Positions 15,259 through 20,892 of a stretch of 20,892 bases of DNA are shown here, piece by piece. A program made the position numbers and the translations under genes. Position 1 is the first letter of the stretch, and the number at the start of each line of letters is the position of its first letter. The notes beneath the pieces were generated by a model, which was not told where the DNA came from, searched no databases, and worked only from the letters and a program-made list of their open reading frames with translations. Source of the DNA: Pseudomonadota bacterium (GTDB lineage Bacteria; Pseudomonadota; Gammaproteobacteria; Burkholderiales; Ferrovaceae); NCBI GenBank assembly GCA_021805725.1, contig JAJZEH010000010.1, positions 1 through 20,892 on the forward strand, written 5' to 3'.

Positions 15259-15969
15259 ATGAACAACCTCATAAAACCTGCCGTCGTGCTGCTCAGTGGC
15301 GGCCTGGATTCCGCCACCGTGCTGGCCATGGCCAGGGAGCAGGGCTTTGCCGTGTACGCCATGAGCTTCAATTATGGCCAGCGCCATGTGCTGGAACTCG
15401 AGCGTGCACGCGACATTGCGCGCGTTGCCGGAGTTCTGCAGCACACCGTGGTGTCTTTTGACCTGCGCGCCATCGGGGGGTCTGCGCTGACGTCCGCCAT
15501 TGAGGTCCCCAAGGACCGCCCCCTGGATGATCCTTCCGGGGGCATCCCCGTCACCTATGTTCCCGCACGCAATACGATATTTCTTTCCTTTGCGCTGGCC
15601 TGGGCTGAAGTGCTGGAGGCCGAGGACATTTTCATCGGGGTCAATGCCCTGGATTACAGCGGTTACCCGGACTGCCGTCCGGAATACATTCGCAGCTACG
15701 AGGCCATGGCAAACCTCGCAACGCGCGCCGGGGTGGAGGGGCATCATCGCCTTGAAATCCACACCCCGCTCATGCAGATGAACAAGGCCGAGATCATCCG
15801 CGAAGGGCTTCGCCTGGGAGTGGACTACGGCCAAACCACCAGTTGCTATGATCCGGCGCCGGATGGCCGTCCCTGTGGCCATTGCGATTCCTGCCAGTTG
15901 CGCGCACGCGGGTTCAGCGAGGTGGGCGTACCCGATCCGCTGTATCAACGCTATGGGATGGCCTCATGA
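15259..15969 (+). CDS. queC: 7-cyano-7-deazaguanine (preQ0) synthase
   Basis: A 236-residue ATP-dependent enzyme that converts 7-carboxy-7-deazaguanine to preQ0 in queuosine synthesis. The PP-loop [10 protein letters not shown] is at 11-20, the family motif [17 protein letters not shown] at 127-143, and the zinc-binding cysteines are Cys196, Cys206, Cys209 and Cys212 (SCYDP...PCGHCDSC). Length is normal. I chose the ATG at 15259 because the following [15 protein letters not shown] matches the usual N terminus; the same frame is open far upstream, antisense to the binding-protein gene, which is not real coding. The ribosome binding site is weak. A -10-like TATATT sits at 15215-15220 without a well-placed -35. 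It overlaps queD by 4 nt (ATGA). Confidence 0.97.
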   Translation: MNNLIKPAVVLLSGGLDSATVLAMAREQGFAVYAMSFNYGQRHVLELERARDIARVAGVLQHTVVSFDLRAIGGSALTSAIEVPKDRPLDDPSGGIPVTYVPARNTIFLSFALAWAEVLEAEDIFIGVNALDYSGYPDCRPEYIRSYEAMANLATRAGVEGHHRLEIHTPLMQMNKAEIIREGLRLGVDYGQTTSCYDPAPDGRPCGHCDSCQLRARGFSEVGVPDPLYQRYGMAS

Positions 15970-17057
15970 AGCCGCAGCTTTCCCATTGGGCCGCGGCCGG
16001 TTTCGAAGGGGCGCGGCGCCTGTCAGGCCCGGGCGTGGATGTCCGCAGCCGCCGCCTGCATGGCCATAGCTTCCGGGTGGAATTGCGGGCCAGCCTGGAG
16101 CAGGGTTGGGGAGGGCTTGCCGGATCCGAAGCGCATGCCCTGCAGCAGCGCTTGCAGGGGGTCGTCGCGGCGCTTGACTACCAGGATCTCAACGCGCTGA
16201 TGAACGATCCCGCAGATGACCAGATCCTGCTCTGGATTGCCCAACGCCTGGCGTTGCCTTCCGTGTTGCGCCTCCATTTGTGGGCAGGTTCCGATCGTGG
16301 CGCCACCCTGGACGGGCAGGGGCGGCTGCATTGCTGGCGACGGGACCGCTTTGAATCGGCGCACCGGTTGCCCAATGTGCCTGCCGGGCATAAATGCGGC
16401 CGTATGCACGGACATGGCTTCGAAGTGATTTTGTGGTGGGGAGAGGAGATTCGGGGACAGACCCCCGAAGGGGGTCTGTCCCCTTTCGATCTCGCCTGGG
16501 GCACATTGCGAAAGCGCCTGCATCTGGCGTGCCTCAACGACATTGAAGGGCTCGAGAACCCCACTTCTGAAATGCTGTCCGGCTGGATATGGAGGCACCT
16601 GGTCACTTCCGTGCCCACCCTCTCGGCGGTCACGGTGTTTGAAACGGCAAGCTGTGGGGCGGTTTTCGACGGTCGGCAATATCATATCTGGAAGGATCGC
16701 AGTTTTGATAGTGCCACTTGTCTTCACGCAGCACCTGCGGGCGACCCGCGGGGGAGACTGCATGGGCATACCTATGTGCTGCGCCTGGGGCTGTCGGGGC
16801 CATTGGACACCGTGATGGGATGGACCGTGGATTTTGGAGACGTGAAATCCCTGTTTTCGCCGGTGTTCCGGCAACTGGACCACCATCCGCTCCATGAAAC
16901 GCTTCCGGCGGGCGATGGCGCGGCAATCGTGCGCTGGGTCCATGAACAGGCCGCGCCCCTGCTGCCCGCGCTCGACCGGTTATCCCTTTTTGATACGCCA
17001 GCCACGGGTACCCTGCTGGAATGGGGTGACGCCGTGAATTCGGGGGTGGCGGTCTGA
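15966..17057 (+). CDS. queD: QueD-like protein made of three fused 6-PTPS domains
   Basis: A 363-residue protein, three times the normal QueD length (about 120). Three tandem 6-pyruvoyltetrahydropterin-synthase-like domains are visible. Domain 1 (about 6-108) keeps HGH (32-34) but has Arg17 for the first zinc His and LDY for LDH. Domain 2 (about 122-236) has FESAHRL (His133), GHKCG (Cys144), HGH (148-150) and Glu226, but reads LHL (185-187) where LDH is expected. Domain 3 (about 238-353) keeps HGH (266-268) and LDH (Asp305/His306) with VDFGDVK, but has lost the first His and the Cys (GDPRG). Active sites of this family lie at subunit interfaces, so the chain may fold as one pseudo-trimer with a single composite site. 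It likely makes 6-carboxytetrahydropterin for QueE. Residues 163-173 ([11 protein letters not shown]) come from a palindromic insert. Translationally coupled to queC. Confidence 0.9.
   Translation: MKPQLSHWAAAGFEGARRLSGPGVDVRSRRLHGHSFRVELRASLEQGWGGLAGSEAHALQQRLQGVVAALDYQDLNALMNDPADDQILLWIAQRLALPSVLRLHLWAGSDRGATLDGQGRLHCWRRDRFESAHRLPNVPAGHKCGRMHGHGFEVILWWGEEIRGQTPEGGLSPFDLAWGTLRKRLHLACLNDIEGLENPTSEMLSGWIWRHLVTSVPTLSAVTVFETASCGAVFDGRQYHIWKDRSFDSATCLHAAPAGDPRGRLHGHTYVLRLGLSGPLDTVMGWTVDFGDVKSLFSPVFRQLDHHPLHETLPAGDGAAIVRWVHEQAAPLLPALDRLSLFDTPATGTLLEWGDAVNSGVAV
16453..16483. repeat. 31-bp palindrome inside queD
   Basis: Perfect inverted repeat: GGGGACAGACCCCC (16453-16466), loop GAA, GGGGGTCTGTCCCC (16470-16483). 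The outer 11 bp on each side are identical to the element in queE (17291-17321). It is read through in frame as [10 protein letters not shown], in a loop of domain 2 between [11 protein letters not shown] and FDLAW. Confidence 0.9.
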
Positions 17058-17058
17058 C

Positions 17059-17721
17059 ATGGCCTACACCGTCAAGGAAATGTTCCTGACCCTGCAAGGG
17101 GAAGGCGTCAATGCCGGGCGCGTTGCCGTCTTTTGCCGGTTTACCGGATGCAATTTGTGGAGCGGGCGCGAGGTGGACCGGGTCCATGCCCTTTGCAACT
17201 TTTGTGACACCGATTTTGTGGGGACGGACGGGAAGGGTGGGGGCCGGTTTGAGACGGCCGAAGCGCTGGCGCTGGCGATTGCAGGCCATTGGGGACAGAC
17301 CTCGAAAGGAGGTCTGTCCCCAGAATCGTCCCCTGCTCACCGCCTGGTGGTCCTCACCGGCGGCGAGCCGCTGCTGCAAGTGGACGACGCCCTGATCGCA
17401 GCCCTGCATGCCCATGGGTTCGAGGTGGCCGTGGAAACCAACGGCACGCAATCCGCGCCTGCCGGACTGGACTGGGTTTGCGTCAGCCCCAAGGCGGGAG
17501 CGCCCCTGGTGCAGCGTTCGGGCGATGAACTGAAGCTTGTGTTTCCCCAGGAGGGGTTGGCCCCCGAAGCGGTTGAAAATCTCGATTTCCGCCATTTCCT
17601 GCTGCAGCCCATGGATGGCCCGCAACTGGCCCAGCACACCGCAGAAGCCGTGGCCTACTGCCACAAGCATCCGCGCTGGCGACTGAGCGTCCAGACGCAC
17701 AAATTGCTGGGCCTGCCCTGA
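17059..17721 (+). CDS. queE: 7-carboxy-7-deazaguanine synthase
   Basis: A 220-residue radical-SAM enzyme that turns 6-carboxytetrahydropterin into 7-carboxy-7-deazaguanine. The N terminus MAYTVKEMFLTLQGEG is typical. The cluster-binding cysteines are Cys31, Cys46 and Cys49, the CX14CX2C variant known from Burkholderia QueE, with Cys26 also in the usual CRFTGCNLW context. CDTDFVGTDG, the SAM-binding TGGEP (100-104) and VETNGT (125-130) follow. Between the helix ending AIAGHW and the strand LVVLTGGEP is an extra WGQTSKGGLSPESSP segment (78-92), most of which is the translated 31-bp palindrome. The fold should tolerate it, as it lies before the TGGEP strand. It starts 1 nt after the queD stop, so the three que genes form one transcription unit. 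The ribosome binding site is poor, which suggests coupling. Confidence 0.96.
   Translation: MAYTVKEMFLTLQGEGVNAGRVAVFCRFTGCNLWSGREVDRVHALCNFCDTDFVGTDGKGGGRFETAEALALAIAGHWGQTSKGGLSPESSPAHRLVVLTGGEPLLQVDDALIAALHAHGFEVAVETNGTQSAPAGLDWVCVSPKAGAPLVQRSGDELKLVFPQEGLAPEAVENLDFRHFLLQPMDGPQLAQHTAEAVAYCHKHPRWRLSVQTHKLLGLP
17291..17321. repeat. 31-bp palindrome inside queE
   Basis: Inverted repeat: GGGGACAGACCTC (17291-17303), loop GAAAG, GAGGTCTGTCCCC (17309-17321). It has the same length and same 11-bp ends as the queD copy, with a different 9-bp centre, and is translated in the same frame (GQTSKGGLSP). Confidence 0.9.
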
Positions 17722-17758
17722 CAAAATATGAAACAATGTGGTGCAATGAGATTTTGTC
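17720..17758. repeat. Inverted repeat between queE and rppH
   Basis: GACAAAAT (17720-17727) and ATTTTGTC (17751-17758) form a perfect 8-bp inverted repeat with a 23-nt spacer, starting in the queE stop codon and ending 12 nt before rppH. It could be a weak stem-loop that separates the two genes or an operator; no strong T-run follows. Confidence 0.35.
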
Positions 17759-17770
17759 TGGTGGTTTGTC

Positions 17771-18301
17771 ATGATTGACAGGGATGGCTATCGTGCCAAT
17801 GTCGGCATCATCCTGTGCAACGCCAAGAATGAGGTGTTCTGGGCCAAACGCGTTCGCGAGCATGCCTGGCAGTTTCCGCAAGGCGGCATCAAGCATGGCG
17901 AAACGCCCGAACAGGCCATGTACCGTGAGTTGACGGAAGAAACAGGCCTCAAGCCCGAACATGTGAAGATACTCGGCAGAACACGCAATTGGCTGCGCTA
18001 CGATGTGCCGGAGCAATGGTTGCGCCGCGACTGGCGTGGCAACTATCGGGGTCAAAAGCAGATCTGGTATCTGCTGCGCTTGGTGGGGCGTGACTCTGAC
18101 GTGTCTCTGCGCGCCTCCACGCAACCCGAATTTGACGCCTGGCGCTGGCATGACTACTGGATTCCCCTGGACAGCGTGATCGAGTTCAAGCGCGAAGTCT
18201 ATCAGCTGGCATTGAGGGAACTTTCAGTCTTCCTGCGCCCCGAATCCAGCCGATCGCAATTGCTGAAGGAACCCCATCCTTCCGGGCAACACAGTTCTTG
18301 A
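17771..18301 (+). CDS. rppH: RNA pyrophosphohydrolase (Nudix)
   Basis: A 176-residue cytoplasmic Nudix hydrolase that removes pyrophosphate from the 5' end of triphosphorylated RNA and so triggers decay. The start [17 protein letters not shown] and the [10 protein letters not shown] lead are characteristic of the RppH/YgdP subgroup. The Nudix box is complete at 38-60 ([20 protein letters not shown]), with GX5EX7REUXEEXGU spacing, and the downstream [10 protein letters not shown] and KQIWYLLRL segments also match. Length is normal for betaproteobacteria; the last 20 residues are a variable polar tail. GGTGG lies 7 nt before the ATG. It follows the que genes on the same strand after 49 nt. The -35 of the next transcription unit overlaps its stop codon. 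Confidence 0.96.
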   Translation: MIDRDGYRANVGIILCNAKNEVFWAKRVREHAWQFPQGGIKHGETPEQAMYRELTEETGLKPEHVKILGRTRNWLRYDVPEQWLRRDWRGNYRGQKQIWYLLRLVGRDSDVSLRASTQPEFDAWRWHDYWIPLDSVIEFKREVYQLALRELSVFLRPESSRSQLLKEPHPSGQHSS

Positions 18302-18351
18302 CACCAGGCGGGCGCTGTTTGTAGACTCATCCTGTTTAGACAAAGTCTAAA
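18298..18351 (+). promoter_or_regulatory. Rubrerythrin promoter with 7-3-7 operator
   Basis: TTGACA (18298-18303, exact -35) is followed after 18 nt by TAGACT (18322-18327, 4/6 to the -10 consensus). Just downstream is a perfect inverted repeat TTTAGAC-AAA-GTCTAAA (18335-18351), placed where a repressor would block initiation. The TTTAGA/TCTAAA arms recall Fur-family (PerR/Irr-like) operators, which would suit an oxidative-stress gene. The elements are seen; the regulator is a guess. Confidence 0.55.
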
Positions 18352-18384
18352 ATATCGCTTGCCACCCAACACGAGGAGCGCATC

Positions 18385-18804
18385 ATGAAACTAGCTGGAA
18401 CCCAGACTCACGAAAACCTGAAAGCGGCATTTGCTGGCGAATCCCAGGCCAATCGCCGCTACCTCTACTTCGCAGCCAAGGCGGATGTCGAAGGCCAGAA
18501 TGACATCGCTGCTGTGTTCCGTTCCACCGCCGAAGGCGAAACGGGCCATGCGCACGGCCACCTGGAATACATGGAATCCGTGGGTGACCCCGCAACGGGC
18601 CTGCCCATTGGCACCAGCCGCCAGAACCTGAAGGCCGCCATCGAAGGCGAAACCCACGAGTACACCGACATGTACCCCGGAATGGCCAAGACGGCCCGTG
18701 CCGAAGGCTTTGATGAAATTGCCGACTGGTTTGAGACCCTGGCCAAGGCCGAACGCTCCCACGCCAACCGTTTCAGCCAGGCCCTCGCTGCCCTGGTAGA
18801 TTAA
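18385..18804 (+). CDS. rbr: Rubrerythrin, diiron domain only
   Basis: A 139-residue ferritin-like four-helix diiron protein, probably a peroxide-reducing or peroxide-sensing enzyme. The ligands expected for rubrerythrin are present: Glu19 ([10 protein letters not shown]), Glu52 and His55 (EGETGH), Glu89 and Glu92 (EGETHEY), Glu123 and His126 (KAERSH). The C-terminal rubredoxin domain of classical rubrerythrin (about 45 residues with four Cys) is missing, and the protein has no Cys at all, so its electrons must come from another protein. The Fe-S protein encoded next is an obvious candidate. GAGGAG lies 6 nt upstream of the ATG. It has its own promoter with a palindromic operator. A hairpin at 18817-18845 separates it from the next gene, so it may be expressed above the rest of the cluster. 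Confidence 0.94.
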   Translation: MKLAGTQTHENLKAAFAGESQANRRYLYFAAKADVEGQNDIAAVFRSTAEGETGHAHGHLEYMESVGDPATGLPIGTSRQNLKAAIEGETHEYTDMYPGMAKTARAEGFDEIADWFETLAKAERSHANRFSQALAALVD

Positions 18805-18816
18805 GCTCGCAGGAAT

Positions 18817-18845
18817 CCCTCTGGTCCGGTTTCTGGTCCAGAGGG
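18817..18845 (+). terminator. Hairpin between rubrerythrin and Fe-S gene
   Basis: CCCTCTGG (18817-18824) pairs with CCAGAGGG (18838-18845), extended by two more pairs after one mismatch. Only a short CATTTG follows, so it may be a partial terminator or an mRNA-stabilising stem that sets expression of rubrerythrin above the downstream genes. Confidence 0.45.
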
Positions 18846-18907
18846 CATTTGAAGTGCAATGGCCATTGCGGCGCCAAGCCCGCATTGCCCCAAGGAGATG
18901 CCTCGCC

Positions 18908-20233
18908 ATGTCTAGAGAAGGCAATCTGGAAGCCCCGACGCGGCATCCTCTCGACTGGAAAAACCCCGACTTTTACGACCACGCCAAGACCGAAGCCGAG
19001 ATGGAGCGGATTTTTGACATCTGTCACGGATGCCGCCGCTGCTTCAACCTGTGCAACGCATTCCCCAAGTTGTTCGATGCGGTGGACGAATCCGCCAGTG
19101 GCGAACTTCATGGCGTCCCCAAATCCGTTTTGTGGGATGTGGTGGACCAATGCTACCTGTGCGACATGTGTTACATGACCAAGTGTCCCTACACGCCCCC
19201 GCACGCCTTCAATCTGGATTTTCCCCACACCATGCTGCGCGCCAAGGCCGTGCAGTTCAGGGAAGGAAAGCCCAATTTTCGCGACAAGCTGCTCACCAGC
19301 ACGGATGCGCTGGGCAAGCTGGCCTCGATTCCGGTGGTGGTGCAGATGGTCAATGCCGTCAACCAGAACGGCGTGACACGCGCCGTGATGGACAAGACGC
19401 TTGGCATCCATCGCGACCGCATTCTGCCCACTTACACATCGGCAACCTTCCGCAAAAATGCCGGGCCGCGCGATGATTTTCCCGTGCGCGACGGCCAGCG
19501 CACGCCCGGCAAGGTGGTGATCTATTCCACCTGTTACATCAACTACAACGAACCCGGTATCGGTCACGATCTCGTCAAGGTGCTCTCGCACAACGAAATT
19601 CCCGCGCGACTCCTGGAAAAGGAAGCCTGTTGCGGCATGCCCAAGCTGGAGCTGGGCGATCTTGAAAGCGTGGCGGCGCTCAAGGAGAAGAACATTCCGC
19701 TGCTGGCCGAAGTGGCGCGCGCAGGCTATGCCATCATGACGCCGATTCCCTCCTGCACGCTGATGTACAAACAGGAATTGCCCCTGATGTACCCCGGCGA
19801 TGAGGATGTGGCGGTGGTGGCGGAAGCCATGTTCGATCCCTTCGAATATCTCTCGCTGCGCCATGCCGATGGCCTGCTCAAAACCGACTTCGTAAAACCG
19901 CTGGGACAGGTGTCGTACCATGTGCCCTGCCACCTGAGGGTGCAAAACATCGGCCTCAAAACCAAGGAACTGTTGCAGATGGTTCCCGATACCACGGTCA
20001 ATACCGTGGAGCGGTGCGCCGGCCACGACGGTACCTGGGGGGTCAAGTCCGAACATTTCGAGATGTCCATGAAAATTGGCCGTCCGGTGTTCAACCGGAT
20101 GAAGGAGGATGAGCCGGACTACGTCAGCTCGGATTGCCCCATTGCCTCGCGGCATATTCTGCAGGGCATGAAGGAAGAGCATGACAAGGAACACCCGATT
20201 TCGCTGCTGCGTATTGCTTACGGATTGAAATAA
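18908..20233 (+). CDS. GlpC/HdrD-like iron-sulfur protein with CCG domains
   Basis: A 441-residue soluble Fe-S oxidoreductase component. Two ferredoxin-type cluster motifs are near the N terminus: Cys39/42/45/49 (CHGCRRCFNLC) and Cys82/85/88/93 (CYLCDMCYMTKCP; four residues before the last Cys instead of the usual three). Two cysteine-rich CCG-type domains follow: Cys209, CCGM at 241-244 and Cys283, then Cys341, a degenerate CAGH at 370-373 and Cys410. This layout is shared by GlpC, LutA/LldE relatives and the HdrD subunit of heterodisulfide reductase; here no catalytic partner subunit is adjacent. I chose the ATG at 18908 (AAGGAG 10 nt upstream), since the extra 18 residues from 18854 are not family-like. 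The position between rubrerythrin and DUF3501 matches a recurring betaproteobacterial gene trio. It probably passes electrons to rubrerythrin; that is inferred. Confidence 0.88.
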   Translation: MSREGNLEAPTRHPLDWKNPDFYDHAKTEAEMERIFDICHGCRRCFNLCNAFPKLFDAVDESASGELHGVPKSVLWDVVDQCYLCDMCYMTKCPYTPPHAFNLDFPHTMLRAKAVQFREGKPNFRDKLLTSTDALGKLASIPVVVQMVNAVNQNGVTRAVMDKTLGIHRDRILPTYTSATFRKNAGPRDDFPVRDGQRTPGKVVIYSTCYINYNEPGIGHDLVKVLSHNEIPARLLEKEACCGMPKLELGDLESVAALKEKNIPLLAEVARAGYAIMTPIPSCTLMYKQELPLMYPGDEDVAVVAEAMFDPFEYLSLRHADGLLKTDFVKPLGQVSYHVPCHLRVQNIGLKTKELLQMVPDTTVNTVERCAGHDGTWGVKSEHFEMSMKIGRPVFNRMKEDEPDYVSSDCPIASRHILQGMKEEHDKEHPISLLRIAYGLK

Positions 20234-20236
20234 ACC

Positions 20237-20821
20237 ATGCCGGCCATCACTCGTGAAAGTTTAATGACCCTCGAGGCTTATGCGCGCGAGCGCACACAGT
20301 TTCGCACGGGCGTCATTGCCCATAAACGGGCGCGCACCTTGCATCTGGGGGACCACGTCACGCTGCTGTTCGAAGATGAGCTCACCATGCGCTACCAGGT
20401 GCAGGAGATGCTGCGCATCGAGCGCATTTTTGAGGAGGCCGGCATCCAGGAAGAGCTTGACACCTACAATCCGCTGGTTCCCGATGGCAGCAACTGGAAG
20501 GCCACCCTGTTGATCGAGTACGAAGACCTGGTGGAGCGGGCACGCATGCTGGGGCGCTTGAAGAATGTTGAGGTCAGGATATGGATGCAGGTGGCTGGCC
20601 ACGCGCGCATATTTCCCATCGCGGATGAGGACCTGGAACGGCAGAACGAAACCAAGACCTCCACCGTGCACTTTCTGCGCTACGAACTGACCCCGCAAAT
20701 GATCTCGGATCTGCGCGCGGGTGCCGCACTTGGCGCCGGCGTGGATCACCCCGCGTATCAGGCCGAACTGGCCGCGGTGCCAGAGGCCCTGCGCCAATCC
20801 CTGCTGGCAGATCTGAAGTGA
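20237..20821 (+). CDS. DUF3501 family protein
   Basis: A 194-residue soluble protein of the DUF3501 family (PF12007), function unknown. Recognisable family text: ITRESLMTLEAYARER, IAHKRARTLHLGDHVTLLFED, RYQVQEMLRIERIFEE, YNPLVPDGSNWKATLLIEYE, IADEDLERQNETKTSTVHFLRYEL, and GVDHPAY near the end. There is no signal peptide, membrane helix or Cys. It starts 3 nt after the stop of the Fe-S gene, so the two are coupled. The family is usually found directly behind a rubrerythrin and an HdrD-like Fe-S gene, which suggests a common role in peroxide or redox stress; no biochemical function is established to my knowledge. Confidence 0.93.
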   Translation: MPAITRESLMTLEAYARERTQFRTGVIAHKRARTLHLGDHVTLLFEDELTMRYQVQEMLRIERIFEEAGIQEELDTYNPLVPDGSNWKATLLIEYEDLVERARMLGRLKNVEVRIWMQVAGHARIFPIADEDLERQNETKTSTVHFLRYELTPQMISDLRAGAALGAGVDHPAYQAELAAVPEALRQSLLADLK

Positions 20822-20835
20822 TGGGGCATTCAATT

Positions 20836-20848
20836 GGGGACAGACCTC
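20836..20848 (+). repeat. Half copy of the que palindrome
   Basis: GGGGACAGACCTC is identical to the left arm of the queE element, and the identity extends leftward to ATTGGGGACAGACCTC (16 nt). The right arm is missing; the tandem repeat follows instead. This shows that the arm also occurs outside genes. Confidence 0.75.
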
Positions 20849-20860
20849 ACCAACTGGGAG

Positions 20861-20892
20861 GCTAACTGGCTAACTGGCTAACTGGCTAACTG
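20861..20892 (+). repeat. Tandem 8-bp repeat GCTAACTG
   Basis: Four perfect copies of GCTAACTG run to the last base of the window and probably continue beyond it. The unit carries a stop (TAA) in one frame and is not coding. It begins 12 nt after the half palindrome. Confidence 0.9.

Noticed and set aside
18773..20194. Long minus-strand reading frame (473 codons) opposite the Fe-S gene
   Set aside because: It is the antisense shadow of a well-supported gene with clear cysteine motifs; its translation is His- and Gly-rich without domain features.
1..20892. CRISPR arrays, rRNA genes, transposase genes and toxin-antitoxin pairs
   Set aside because: I looked for these and found none in the window; the only tandem repeat is the octamer at the right edge, which lacks CRISPR spacing.

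Overview
The window looks like chromosomal DNA of a betaproteobacterium, most likely from the Nitrosomonadales/Gallionellales side of the class. This is an impression from gene content and protein style (PEP-CTERM protein, Burkholderia-type QueE motif, CpxR-type regulator, rubrerythrin/Fe-S/DUF3501 cluster, moderately GC-rich genes); no 16S or other marker is present to prove it.

Layout. (1) 1-549 is a scarred integration site: the 3' half of a tRNA-Arg(ACG) gene with no 5' half, an exact 17-nt direct repeat on both sides of it, and small coding remnants. (2) 550-1224 (-) is a PEP-CTERM exported protein preceded by a sigma-54-like promoter. (3) 1620-7089 (-) is a tightly packed run petA-petB-petC (cytochrome bc1 complex), a chemoreceptor with a cytoplasmic PAS domain and a periplasmic CxxCH haem motif, and a duplicated HPP-like membrane protein. 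A textbook FNR/Anr box lies upstream of petA. (4) 7371-9479 (-) is a CpxR/CpxA-type two-component system with an exact CpxR box in its promoter region. It diverges from a cysteine-free DsrE-like exported protein (9725-10204, +). (5) 10265-11224 (-) is an unidentified protein with three beta-rich repeats. Its promoter region shares a 13-nt palindrome type with the two-component intergenic region. (6) 11377-15105 (-) is a periplasmic substrate-binding protein followed 6 nt later by a CHASE4-like/PAS/GGDEF/EAL membrane protein. (7) 15259-17721 (+) is queC-queD-queE for 7-deazaguanine (preQ0/queuosine) synthesis. QueD is a fusion of three 6-PTPS domains, and queD and queE each carry a 31-bp palindrome read in the same frame. 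(8) 17771-18301 (+) is rppH. (9) 18385-20821 (+) is rubrerythrin, a GlpC/HdrD-like Fe-S protein and DUF3501. (10) The right edge carries a half copy of the palindrome and an 8-bp tandem repeat running off the window.

How the parts fit: most of the window deals with respiration and envelope or redox sensing (bc1, haem chemoreceptor, FNR site, Cpx system, rubrerythrin cluster) plus surface-life signalling (PEP-CTERM, c-di-GMP enzyme with a binding protein). The most unusual items are the triple-domain QueD, whose catalytic residues are divided between domains so that only one complete active site can be assembled, and the palindromic element inserted in the same reading frame in two neighbouring genes.
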